Shown here: positions 1 to 7,823 of the stretch, one piece after another
Position numbering within the stretch: position 1 is the stretch's first letter
Layout: each line of letters starts with the position of its first letter
Source of the DNA: Streptomyces sp. NBC_01142
Lineage (GTDB): Bacteria > Actinomycetota > Actinomycetes > Streptomycetales > Streptomycetaceae
Length of the DNA: 64,000 nucleotides
NCBI RefSeq assembly: GCF_026341125.1
Contig: NZ_JAPEOR010000001.1
Location: 3,100,001 to 3,164,000 of the forward strand
Direction: 5' to 3'
Notes under the pieces: generated by a model
Seen by the model: the letters and a program-made list of their open reading frames with translations, nothing else
Told to the model about the DNA's origin: nothing
The model's database searches: none
Position numbers and translations under genes: made by a program

Positions 1-778
1 CGTTGTTGACGAACACACGGCCGTTGAGGGTCGCCAGGTCGATCCGCCGTTCCACTGCGTCGACGAACGCGTCGAGGGCCCCGACCACATCGTCACGGTC
101 CAGTCCGAGGTCGAGCGCGAGATGATTGCGCGTGCCCGTCGGGACCACGACGTACGGGATGTTGTGCCGCGCGGTGACCTCCGCGACGATCGCCTGCGAG
201 CCGTCCCCGCCGGCCATGCCGATGGCATCGGCACCGCGCGCAAGCGCCTGCTCGGCGAGCTCTCGCAGATCCTCACCCGGCTTCAACAGGACGGCCTCGA
301 CGCCGCGGCGGCGGCATGCGTCCGCCAGGCCAAAGCGCTCGACCTTGCCTCCGCCGGACTTCGGGTTCATCAGCAGGACCGGGTGGGCCGGTTTCGCGGC
401 GGGTCTGCCCGCCGCCGCGACGGATCTTCCGTGCCGGCGCAGCGCGACGCGTGCCGCTGCCGTGGAGAGCGCCGCCAGCACGAGGACCACCGCGAGACGC
501 GGCAGGCTGAGCTCCGCGAGGACGACGGCCACCAGCAGCGCCAGCGCGAGGACGGTGCCCAGGCCCGCCACTGCCCGTCGCGTTCCTCTGCGCGAGACCG
601 CGTGCCAGCCTGCCGTCACTCCGACCAGCAATGCCACGACAGCCGCCACCAGGGCTGCCCAGTTCATGACGGCTCCGACGAGGAGGATGGTCAGCGCTGC
701 CGGCAGCGCCGCCAGGGCCACGAACGCGGCGAGGCGCTCGGCGGGGCGGGGCCGGCCTGACCGGTCGTGGTCGGCCAC
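1..778 (-). CDS. Diacylglycerol kinase-like lipid kinase, C-terminus cut by window edge
   Basis: The reading frame runs leftward from GTG at 778 off the left edge (about 259 residues visible). The first ~110 residues hold hydrophobic stretches (for example AALPAALTILLVGAVMNWAA) that look like two to four membrane helices. After them comes a diacylglycerol/sphingosine-kinase catalytic fold: LLMNPKSGGGKVERF, then MAGGDGSQAIVAEV with the family's GGDG nucleotide motif, then VVVPTGTRNHLALDLGL, the counterpart of the usual PxGTxNxxA motif. The role inferred is phosphorylation of a lipid or lipid-linked alcohol at the membrane. The start is supported by an AGGAGG-type site (complement of 788-794) about 11 nt upstream. 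The start overlaps the stop of a 42-aa ORF. The exact substrate cannot be told. Confidence 0.85.
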   Translation of the reverse strand, partial: MADHDRSGRPRPAERLAAFVALAALPAALTILLVGAVMNWAALVAAVVALLVGVTAGWHAVSRRGTRRAVAGLGTVLALALLVAVVLAELSLPRLAVVLVLAALSTAAARVALRRHGRSVAAAGRPAAKPAHPVLLMNPKSGGGKVERFGLADACRRRGVEAVLLKPGEDLRELAEQALARGADAIGMAGGDGSQAIVAEVTARHNIPYVVVPTGTRNHLALDLGLDRDDVVGALDAFVDAVERRIDLATLNGRVFVNN

Positions 779-906
779 TACGGAAGGCACCTCCTGTGTC
801 GGTGGCGCGCCAGGCGGCGTACCAATGCCTGTGCCGCAGGATCGTGAGGCCGGAGTACAGGCAGGCCACCGCAGCGGAACGGCCGGGGGTCGTAAGCCGC
901 GATCAT
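778..906 (-). CDS. Putative 42-aa protein coupled to the lipid kinase
   Basis: This short ORF starts at ATG 906 with GGAGG 7 nt upstream. Its TAG stop overlaps the GTG start of the lipid kinase (TAGTG). The peptide begins MIAAYDPRPFRCGG and ends in an Arg/His-rich tail (RRLARHRHRRCLP). It has two cysteines and no membrane segment. The strong ribosome-binding site and the stop-start overlap suggest translation, perhaps as a coupling leader for the kinase. I do not recognise the family. It could instead be a non-functional upstream ORF. Confidence 0.45.
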   Translation of the reverse strand: MIAAYDPRPFRCGGLPVLRPHDPAAQALVRRLARHRHRRCLP

Positions 907-1485
907 CGGAATCCTCCAGCGTGGATGCCCGCTGACCGCCGCTTGTGGGACCCGCTTGGCACTCGGCACCGAGGGGCCGCCACCGAGGCGGCACAGAGGG
1001 AAGACGGTTGCGTTGCGGGCGAGGCGGCCGTCGCATCGGCTGCCGCCCGCGGCGCCAGGGAACAGTGGGCAATGCCGGCGCGCGCCAAACGGTGGGCGGT
1101 CCCGCGCGACCTGCGACAGCACCACATGGGATTTCCTTTCGAGGTGCTCACCGCGTGGGCCGACCACGGTCGAGGAACCCCCACCACTCGCATGCTAACT
1201 CTGCTCGCTCGGCCCTCCGGCCGCCCACCGCTGTGTCCGGCATTCGGCGGCATCGGCCGGGGGCCTATCGCCAGAGCCCGGGATCAGGGTATTCAGAGCT
1301 CCGAGTCATGGCGCCGCAGTGTGAGGGGCACAGGGCCTCCAAGCGTGTGAGTCGGCCGGCCCGGTTCTCGGTGCCGAGAGCCGTCCGCCGTCCGCTGTCC
1401 GCGAAGACGTCCTCACGGGCGAGCGCACGGGTGGTCGGCCTGCCGATGTTGCCTGTGGTACGGAAATAGGGGGAAGAGCTCAAGG
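907..1485. other. Intergenic region, divergent promoters expected
   Basis: These 579 bases separate the leftward kinase unit from the rightward exporter gene. Several overlapping ORFs cross it, but all are Arg/Pro/Ser-rich in the way typical of out-of-frame GC-rich DNA and lack good start sites. I see no RNA gene. Promoters for both flanking genes must lie here, but I could not pick convincing -35/-10 pairs. Confidence 0.4.
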
Positions 1486-2697
1486 GTGCGTGAAGTTACC
1501 GACCCTTTGCTGGATCTCGTCCGGCGGCACAGAGAGCCCGTGGTCGTGCAGACGGTCCGGTCGACCGTAGCCGCCGTGATCTCCTACGTCGTAGCCCTGA
1601 TGCTGAGCAGTGAACCGGCGCCGCTGACCGCACCTCTGACCGCGCTGCTCGTCGTCCAGGTCACTCTGTACACGACCCTCACCACCGGCATGCGCAGAGT
1701 GAACGCGGTCGTGGCGGGCGTGGTCATCGCCATCGGCTTCAGCTCCTTGGTGGGCTTGACCTGGTGGAGCCTGGGACTGGTCATTCTCGCCTCGCTGGTG
1801 ATCGGCCGTTTTGTACGCGCCGGTGAGTTCGTCCCCGAGGTGGCCATCAGCGCCATGCTGGTGCTGGGTGTGACACGGGTCGCCGCGACGGCCTGGGACC
1901 GGGTGCTCGAGACCCTCATCGGGGCGGTCGTCGGACTGCTTTTCAACGTCCTGTTCGTGCCACCCGTCTGGGTGCAACCCGCCAGTGCGGCCATCGAGGA
2001 TCTCGCCGGCCGTATGCGGCGGTTGCTGCTCAGTCTCAGCGATGTGGTGTGCGGCCACACCCCCGTGGCGGAGGCCGCTGCGCTGCTGCACCAGGCGCGG
2101 CGGCTGGATCACGACATCGTCCAGGTGGACGAGTCCCTGCGCCAGGCGGAGGACAGCCTCCGGCTCAACCCTCGCGTCAAGAAGGGCCTGCTCTACCGCG
2201 TCGTCCTGCGCACCGGCCTGGACACGCTGGAGATCTCCGCGGTGGTGCTCCGTACGGTGTGCCGCACTCTGACGGATCTCGCCAAGGCGCGGACGGAAGA
2301 GCCGCTCTTCCCTGCGGACATCGCCAACGCCCTGCGGGAGCTGTTCACGCACATGGCCCGTGCGATCGAGAGCTTCGCCGTACTGATCACCACGCAGGTC
2401 AGCGCCAACGCGGAGGAGGCCGAGGAACGGCTCGTCAGGGAGCTCGAAGCCAGCCGCCACAGCCGTGGGATCGTCGCGCATCTGCTCCTCGACGGGGTGC
2501 AGGAACACCCGCGCCAGTGGCAGCTGCACGGAGCGCTGCTGGCCGAGATCGACCGGATCCTGGACGAGCTGGACGTGGACAAGCGGTCCCAGCGGCTGGC
2601 GGAGGAGCTGCACCGCCAGTCCCGTGAGCAGCGGGAGAGGTACCGGCTGGTGGACAAGCTCCGGGGGCGGTTGAGCGTTGGCCGGTCGGCTGAGTGA
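1486..2697 (+). CDS. FUSC / aromatic acid exporter-like membrane protein
   Basis: The 403-aa protein has five or six hydrophobic segments within residues ~20-165 (for example VVAGVVIAIGFSSLVGLTWW and LETLIGAVVGLLFNVLFVPP). A long, charged, helical cytoplasmic region fills the C-terminal half. This is the layout of the FUSC/ArAE (YccS/AaeB-like) family, thought to export aromatic acids or other small molecules. Actinobacterial members often have one membrane domain, as here. The GTG start at 1486 follows a GGGGA-rich stretch at about 1470. The gene stands alone; the next rightward gene is 480 bp away. Substrate unknown. Confidence 0.75.
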   Translation: MREVTDPLLDLVRRHREPVVVQTVRSTVAAVISYVVALMLSSEPAPLTAPLTALLVVQVTLYTTLTTGMRRVNAVVAGVVIAIGFSSLVGLTWWSLGLVILASLVIGRFVRAGEFVPEVAISAMLVLGVTRVAATAWDRVLETLIGAVVGLLFNVLFVPPVWVQPASAAIEDLAGRMRRLLLSLSDVVCGHTPVAEAAALLHQARRLDHDIVQVDESLRQAEDSLRLNPRVKKGLLYRVVLRTGLDTLEISAVVLRTVCRTLTDLAKARTEEPLFPADIANALRELFTHMARAIESFAVLITTQVSANAEEAEERLVRELEASRHSRGIVAHLLLDGVQEHPRQWQLHGALLAEIDRILDELDVDKRSQRLAEELHRQSREQRERYRLVDKLRGRLSVGRSAE

Positions 2698-2790
2698 CGC
2701 AGCGGCCCCAGGTTGCATACCCCCAGACGGGCGATGCGGGGAAGGCGGCCCGAGTCGGCTCCGAGCAGGAGACCCGGGCCTGGGCCTGCA

Positions 2791-3090
2791 TCAGTCGTCG
2801 GCCGCACTCCGGTCCGTCCTCTTCCCGTCCTCGGTGGCGCCCGAGGTGTCTCTCAGCCGTTGCTGACGATCACGGTGGCGTCGGCCGTATGCGGCGTTGT
2901 GTACCGCTGTGCACTCCTCGAGCCCCGTTCCGAAAGCCCCGCCGATCATGGAGATGGAGGCGATGAACCAGCCCAGAAACACGTACTCATAGTCGCCCGA
3001 ATCGACATCAGTGCAGAACGACTGGGTCAATCCGCAGTGTGTATATCGAGGCATCGGACAAGCGGGTTGTGTAGGGAATTGGATCCGCAT
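2791..3090 (-). CDS. Small hypothetical protein with one membrane segment
   Basis: A 99-aa protein is proposed from ATG 3090 (GGAG five bases upstream) or ATG 3054. The middle reads YEYVFLGWFIASISMIGGAFGTG, one membrane-spanning segment. After it comes a charged cytoplasmic tail, YGRRHRDRQQRLRDTSGATEDG. Codon use from 3090 down to 2791 is GC3-rich, unlike the longer upstream extension of the same frame (to 3543), which is Arg/Ser-rich and looks out of frame. The glycine-rich turn followed by the charged tail resembles small conserved Streptomyces membrane proteins, but I cannot name a family. It converges on the exporter gene. Confidence 0.5.
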   Translation of the reverse strand: MRIQFPTQPACPMPRYTHCGLTQSFCTDVDSGDYEYVFLGWFIASISMIGGAFGTGLEECTAVHNAAYGRRHRDRQQRLRDTSGATEDGKRTDRSAADD

Positions 3091-3181
3091 GTGATCTCCA
3101 GCCACTGCTTTTGCAATTCGCGACGGGCTCTGCGATAAATGGCAGTCGATCAAGGTCCTGGCTGCTCCGGGGGAGTAATCC

Positions 3182-3592
3182 GTGGGGGAAATTCGCGCGC
3201 CTGACAGGCAGGGAGACAGGTCCCCCGCTGTCACTGTCCCCGGGCGTGCAGAGACCGGCGAACCTGAGCGCAGCGATCTGCGGCGGGGGAAGAAGACGCT
3301 GCCCACGGTCCGGGCCGCCGCCGAGAGCCCCCCATTCGCAGGCCGGCTTTCCCGGCTTCTCGAACCACCTTGTGAAGATGCCGAGTTGGAGCATGCCTGT
3401 CGACTGAACGAGCGCGCGGGCGGGCGGCAGCGCTGCCAGGAGCAGGCATACCGGCGACCGGAGTGCGCCCGGCCGGCGGCCGACGAGTTACCGCTCTCCG
3501 TCGAGGCCCGGGATGAACTGACCGCCATGGCGGGCCAGTTCATCCTGCCGCGCTCAGTGGCCGGATCCCGGCAGGGCTGGGGAGCGCCATGA
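3182..3592 (+). CDS. Putative 136-aa hypothetical protein with a TTA codon
   Basis: GTG at 3182 begins a 136-residue, charged, soluble-looking protein without recognisable domain. Its stop overlaps the next start as ATGA (3589-3592), and that gene overlaps the monooxygenase in the same way. This makes it the possible first gene of a three-gene coupled unit. GC3 is only moderate, and a TTA leucine codon lies at 3487-3489, so translation would need the bldA tRNA. It may be a decaying remnant. Confidence 0.35.
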   Translation: MGEIRAPDRQGDRSPAVTVPGRAETGEPERSDLRRGKKTLPTVRAAAESPPFAGRLSRLLEPPCEDAELEHACRLNERAGGRQRCQEQAYRRPECARPAADELPLSVEARDELTAMAGQFILPRSVAGSRQGWGAP

Positions 3593-3951
3593 CAGTCGAG
3601 TTGCCGACGGCGTCCGCGCCCCGGCCGTCCGGTGCTTCTGCCGCGCGGGTCGGACGCATGACGCCCGGGATCCGCCCCCAGCTGGAGCTCATACGGCTCG
3701 ACCCTCCGGTCGGTGCCCTGCCGGCGGTTCTCCCCGGCTGGGTGAGCGTGGCGCCGGCGTCCGGCGCTCTCGCCGGCTGGCGCCTGCCCGCAGGCATGCT
3801 GGTCCAGGGCGTTCCGGCGAGAAGTGCCGGATGCACTGTCAAGGACATCGCCGACCGCCGCTTCGATGCGTGTGTGCCCCGCACCGCCGGACGCCCGGGG
3901 ATGCCTTCACCTGAACGCGCCGGGTGTGAAAGGAAGATCGTTCAGCCATGA
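3589..3951 (+). CDS. Hypothetical 120-aa protein coupled to the monooxygenase
   Basis: ATG 3589 overlaps the previous stop by 4 bp, and the stop at 3951 overlaps the ATG of the FAD monooxygenase by 4 bp. The first ~100 codons are strongly GC3-biased, as real genes here are. The protein contains a non-polar middle (VGALPAVLPGWVSVAPASG) and a last ~25 residues of less typical codon use. No domain is recognised. The coupling suggests co-expression with the monooxygenase, perhaps as a partner or a remnant. Confidence 0.45.
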   Translation: MTVELPTASAPRPSGASAARVGRMTPGIRPQLELIRLDPPVGALPAVLPGWVSVAPASGALAGWRLPAGMLVQGVPARSAGCTVKDIADRRFDACVPRTAGRPGMPSPERAGCERKIVQP

Positions 3952-5135
3952 CCGCCTTACGTATTGCCATCGTCGGCGGGGGAATCGCCGGGCTGACCCT
4001 CGCCCTGGCCTCCCATCGGGCCGGGCTGCACCCGATCGTCTACGAGAAGTCCCGGCAGCCACGGGACACCGAGACCGGCCTCCAGCTCAGCCCCAACGCG
4101 GTGCGGCAGCTGCGTCGTCTGGGAGCAGGGCCGGGCCTGCGGTCCGTCTCCTCGCTCCCCCAAGCGCTGGACTTCGTGCACTGGCGGGAGGGCGCCCCGC
4201 TCCTGCGGGTGCCGATCCGTCCTGCCTATGCCGAGCGCTTCGATTCGGACCACCACGCGCTCCGGCGTGCGGACCTTCGTGACATCCTGCTGCGCCTCCT
4301 CCCCGTGGGCACCGTCCGCCTCGGCCGTCTCTGCGGTTGGGTGGACGAGCACGCCGACGGTGTCAGGCTCACCTTTGCCGACGGCACCAGCGCGGAGGCC
4401 GACGTGGCCGTCGGCGCCGATGGTGTCCACTCGGGTATCCGCGCGCTCTCGAACCCCGCCAGCGAGCCCGTGCACTCGGGGATGGACGCGTACCGGGGTC
4501 TGTCGCAGGCCGACTCCGCCATCCCGGGCGAGCCCCCCGTCGTCAGGGTCTGGCTCGGCCAGGACCGCCACTTCGTGTGCTACCCCGTTGACTCCGGCCG
4601 CCTGATCAACTTCGTTGCGGTCGTGCCGACCCCATCGCCACGCGCCTTCGCAACCGCGGCGGGGGCGCCGGCGACTCACGAGGACGTCCTCCGCGAATTC
4701 GCCGGGTGGGACCCGGCTGTCGGCGCCCTCGTCCGCGCCGCGCCCTCGATCAGCCGCTGGCCGGTGTTCGACCAGGACCCCCTCACCACCTGGAACACGG
4801 CACGCACCACCCTGGTCGGCGACGCGGCGCACCCGATGCTTCCGCATCAGGCCCAGGGAGCCTGCCAGGGAATCGAGGACGCGGTGGCCCTCGCCGAACT
4901 CCTGCGGCACACCGGCCGGCTGGGCGTCACCGAAGCCCTGCGCAGATACGCCGCCCTGCGCGCTCCTCGAACCGCCCGCATCCAGTTGCTCTCCCGGGAG
5001 TACGGCACGTTGATGCACTCGCCCGAGGGTGCCGAGCTGGCCGCGGTGCTCCAGCCCCGGGATGTGATCGACCAGATGGCGGAGACCTACGCCTACGACG
5101 CGCACGCACGGGCCGTCGAAGCCGCCCTGGAGTGA
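3948..5135 (+). CDS. FAD-dependent aromatic-ring monooxygenase
   Basis: The 395-aa protein is a class A flavoprotein hydroxylase (PF01494, salicylate-hydroxylase-like). It has the N-terminal FAD-binding GxGxxG motif in IAIVGGGIAGLTLALASHRAG, followed by E33/K34 of the second strand. The second FAD motif appears as LVGDAAHPMLPHQAQGACQGIEDA near residue 285. Length is typical of the single-component NAD(P)H-dependent enzymes, which hydroxylate aromatic or polyketide rings in the cytoplasm. It overlaps the preceding small ORF by 4 bp. A methyltransferase fragment follows, so this may once have been part of a tailoring gene pair. The substrate is not predictable. Confidence 0.9.
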   Translation: MTALRIAIVGGGIAGLTLALASHRAGLHPIVYEKSRQPRDTETGLQLSPNAVRQLRRLGAGPGLRSVSSLPQALDFVHWREGAPLLRVPIRPAYAERFDSDHHALRRADLRDILLRLLPVGTVRLGRLCGWVDEHADGVRLTFADGTSAEADVAVGADGVHSGIRALSNPASEPVHSGMDAYRGLSQADSAIPGEPPVVRVWLGQDRHFVCYPVDSGRLINFVAVVPTPSPRAFATAAGAPATHEDVLREFAGWDPAVGALVRAAPSISRWPVFDQDPLTTWNTARTTLVGDAAHPMLPHQAQGACQGIEDAVALAELLRHTGRLGVTEALRRYAALRAPRTARIQLLSREYGTLMHSPEGAELAAVLQPRDVIDQMAETYAYDAHARAVEAALE

Positions 5136-5219
5136 AACCGGCAGACCTCGACCACCGTGGCCCTGACTCCCGCTCTCGCTGCGAATCACGCTGTTCCCAC
5201 GCCTGGAGGACATCCACCC

Positions 5220-5498
5220 GTGATCAGTGAAGCGACTGAGCCGACCGCCCCGCCGCCGGCACCCGACTGCCTCGTGCAGCCGGCCTTCGGGTTCAGCGTA
5301 GCGAAAGCAGTGCTGAGCGCGGTGGAGCCGGCAGTGTTCGCGGAGCTGTCGCGCCGTGGCCCGCAGGACGCCGCCGCCCTGGCCGCGGGGCTGGGCCTGC
5401 ACCCCCGGCCGGCCCCGAGTCCATGGTGGTCGGCATCACGTAACGACTGGCCCGCCGCCGCCGCCACCACGCCGCGCCACGCGAGAACGACGCGCTGA
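5220..5498 (+). pseudogene. Fragment of an O-methyltransferase (N-terminal dimerisation domain)
   Basis: GTG 5220 has GGAGGA nine bases upstream and opens a normal frame. Residues QPAFGFSVAKAVLSAVEPAVFAEL then AALAAGLGLHPR match the start of the dimerisation domain of SAM-dependent O-methyltransferases. Right after GLHPR the frame turns into low-quality sequence (PAPSPWWSASRNDWPAAA) and stops at 5498. No methyltransferase catalytic domain follows in any frame. The gene has therefore lost roughly the last 250 codons. It follows the monooxygenase by 84 bp and was probably its tailoring partner. Confidence 0.6.
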
Positions 5499-5591
5499 AG
5501 AGGGTGCAGGGACTTGCGGCCGGGCGCTCCAGGGGGCGGATTCGCCGACTGACGCACCCGCTGCGCTGCCCTGTCCCTCTGACCTCGAGGT

Positions 5592-5621
5592 CTTCCACGG
5601 CGCCCCGGGGCGCCGTGGAAG
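5592..5621. terminator. Perfect 30-bp palindrome, likely terminator
   Basis: Two 15-base arms, CTTCCACGGCGCCCC and its exact complement, meet without a spacer to form a very stable hairpin. There is no T-tract, as is usual for Streptomyces terminators. It lies downstream of the broken methyltransferase and upstream of the phosphatase gene. Confidence 0.75.
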
Positions 5622-5643
5622 GTCAGGATCGCCCGGAGTATCC

Positions 5644-5670
5644 GCTGCGCGCCGCCCGTAGGCGCGCAGC
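5644..5670. terminator. Second hairpin, tandem terminator
   Basis: Arms GCTGCGCGCC (5644-5653) and GGCGCGCAGC (5661-5670) pair perfectly around a 7-base loop. It sits 22 bases after the 30-bp palindrome, giving a double terminator that isolates the next gene. Confidence 0.6.
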
Positions 5671-5738
5671 GCCCCGCGTCGACCTCTCGGATAGGGTAAT
5701 TCGGAAGGAAATGCGCCCCCCGGGGTTAGGCCGATGCA

Positions 5739-7805
5739 TTGGACACTCACCAGTCGATGAGCGAGGTGCCGGACCAGCCCGTGGCGGCTGTCGGGCACGC
5801 GGGTGTGCTCCGCGAACTGCTTCCGATCGCGCTGTGGAGGGAGGACGCGGAAGGGCGTGTTCTGGAGTGGTCGCTCGCCGCCCAGGACCTGCTCGGTCAC
5901 CGACCCGAAGACCTCCTGGGCCGCCCTGCCTCACCCGTACTGGTCCCCGAGGCCAACCGGGAACTGGCCGAGCAGCTCACGCGGCGGGTCCAGGCCGGCG
6001 AGACCGTGGTCGGGACCCTGCCCGTGCGGCATCGCGACGGACACCAGGTGACGATGGAGATGTGGATCGTCCCCGCCGTCGACCCGCAGGGCCGTCCGGG
6101 CTCCATGCTGATCGCCGTGGAGACCTCGGAGGTCCTGCGCATGCGGGACTCACTGGCGGCTCTGCAGAGTCTCTTCACCCAGTCACCCATCGGCCTGGCC
6201 ACCCTCGGTCCGGACCTGCGGTTCATCCGGGTCAACGACGCCTTGGCCCGGATGAACGGCGTCCTGGCGACCGAGCACCTGGGCAAGCGGCTCACGGAGG
6301 TGGTCCCCGGTGTCAACGCCACGGCCTTGGAGGCGATGATGCAGCAGGTCCTGGACCGCGGTGCGCCGGTCGTCGACGCGCGCCGCACCGGCCGGACCCC
6401 GGCCGATCCCGATCACGACCGGACCTGGTCCTGCTCCTACGCCCCGCTGCTCGACGGCGCCGGCCGGCGGCTGGGTCTGATCGCCTCCCTCATCGACATC
6501 ACTGAAGGGCAGCGGGCGCTCATCGAGGCCGACCGGGCCCGTCGGCGCTTCGCCCTGCTCGCGGAGGCGGGCGCCCGCATCGGCACCACCCTGGACCTGC
6601 GGCAGACCGCCGAGGAAATGGTGCAGGTGCTGGTGCCACAGCTCGCCGACTCGGCCGACGTACAGCTGCTGGAAGCGGTCCTTGCCCCCGACGAGGGCGC
6701 GGCGGCGGCCGCGGCCACCCGGGGCGTGCTCCGCCGGCTGGCGGTCGCCTTCCCCGACCCGACCGCCCCCACCGCGAAACTGGCGGCCGGCCAGACCATG
6801 CAGATCCCGCCCGGCACGGTGTACGAGCGGGTCATCGCCGACGGCCGGCCGATGAACCTGTACCGGTCCGACGTCCCGGCGCTGATCAGGGACCCCCGCG
6901 CCGAGAGCCTGCGTAACTACCTCGCCAGTCTGGGATCGGCGCGACTGGTCCCCCTGGTCGCGCGCGGCAAGGTGCTCGGAGCGGTCACGGTGACGCGGCT
7001 CCGCAGCCGCGAGTCGTTCGACGAGCAGGACTGCGTCCTCGTCGACGAAGTGGTCGCGCGAGCGGCGCTCAACATCGACAACGCACGCATGTACACCACC
7101 CAGCGGGAGGCGGCCCTCACCCTGCAGCGCAGCCTGACGAACAACGCGCTGCCCGATGTCACCGGCCTCGAACTCACCGGGCGTTACCTCCCTGCCAGCG
7201 ACCACGACGTCGGCGGCGACTGGTTCGACGTCATCACCCTGCCCGGGGGCCGGACCGGACTCGTCATCGGGGACGTCATGGGCCACGGGATCCACGCGGC
7301 GGCCGTCATGGGGCAACTGCGCACAGCGGTGCGTACGCTCGCCCGGCACGACGTTCCGCCCGCGCAGATGCTCCGCTCCCTCGACGCTGTCGTCTCCGAC
7401 CTGGGGGAGGACGAAATGGCGACCTGCGTCTACGCCGTGCACGACCCGGCATCCGGTGGATGCGTGATCGGCAGGGCCGGCCACCTTCCGCCGGCCGTGG
7501 CCACGCCCGGCGGGGCGATCACGTTCCTCGACGGTCCACTGGGCACCCCCCTGGGCACGGGAGGGCAGGACTACCCCACCGAACAGGTGCCACTGCCCCC
7601 GGGCAGCCTGCTGGTCCTGTACACCGACGGTCTCATCGAAGCCCGGGACAGGGACCTCGACCAGGGCATGGACCAGCTCGCGCAGGCGCTGCGGAACCTA
7701 GACCAGCCGCTGGAGGAGCTCTGTGACAGTGTCCTGGGGCGGCTGCTGCCCCGTCCTGCGCAGGACGACGTGGCGGTGCTCCTGGCCCGCACCCTGCGGA
7801 CGTGA
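5739..7805 (+). CDS. PAS-PAS-GAF-SpoIIE protein phosphatase
   Basis: This cytoplasmic protein of up to 688 aa is a PP2C-type Ser/Thr phosphatase of the RsbU/SpoIIE class. Two PAS-like domains occupy residues ~20-120 and ~135-260, a GAF domain ~270-445 and the phosphatase domain ~465-688. The metal-binding motifs are GGDWFDVITL, GDVMGHGIHAAAVM and the late QDDVAVLLAR. Such enzymes dephosphorylate anti-anti-sigma factors in partner-switching control of sigma factors, here presumably in response to a ligand or redox signal sensed by PAS/GAF. Start choice is uncertain: TTG 5739 or ATG 5757, neither with a strong ribosome site. The gene converges on a related phosphatase 18 bp away, so the pair may act in one network. 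Confidence 0.88.
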   Translation: MDTHQSMSEVPDQPVAAVGHAGVLRELLPIALWREDAEGRVLEWSLAAQDLLGHRPEDLLGRPASPVLVPEANRELAEQLTRRVQAGETVVGTLPVRHRDGHQVTMEMWIVPAVDPQGRPGSMLIAVETSEVLRMRDSLAALQSLFTQSPIGLATLGPDLRFIRVNDALARMNGVLATEHLGKRLTEVVPGVNATALEAMMQQVLDRGAPVVDARRTGRTPADPDHDRTWSCSYAPLLDGAGRRLGLIASLIDITEGQRALIEADRARRRFALLAEAGARIGTTLDLRQTAEEMVQVLVPQLADSADVQLLEAVLAPDEGAAAAAATRGVLRRLAVAFPDPTAPTAKLAAGQTMQIPPGTVYERVIADGRPMNLYRSDVPALIRDPRAESLRNYLASLGSARLVPLVARGKVLGAVTVTRLRSRESFDEQDCVLVDEVVARAALNIDNARMYTTQREAALTLQRSLTNNALPDVTGLELTGRYLPASDHDVGGDWFDVITLPGGRTGLVIGDVMGHGIHAAAVMGQLRTAVRTLARHDVPPAQMLRSLDAVVSDLGEDEMATCVYAVHDPASGGCVIGRAGHLPPAVATPGGAITFLDGPLGTPLGTGGQDYPTEQVPLPPGSLLVLYTDGLIEARDRDLDQGMDQLAQALRNLDQPLEELCDSVLGRLLPRPAQDDVAVLLARTLRT

Positions 7806-7823
7806 CGCTCGCCCCCGAGGCCG

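Noticed and set aside
1480..2718. 412-codon minus-strand frame across the exporter gene
   Set aside because: It is Gln/His/Arg-rich antisense sequence; the plus strand encodes recognisable membrane helices.
3091..3543. Upstream extension of the small membrane protein at 2791-3090
   Set aside because: The added residues are Arg/Ser-rich with poor codon use, so only the last 99 codons are kept.
3957..5402. 481-codon minus-strand frame across the FAD monooxygenase
   Set aside because: It is antisense to a gene with intact FAD motifs; composition is shadow-like.
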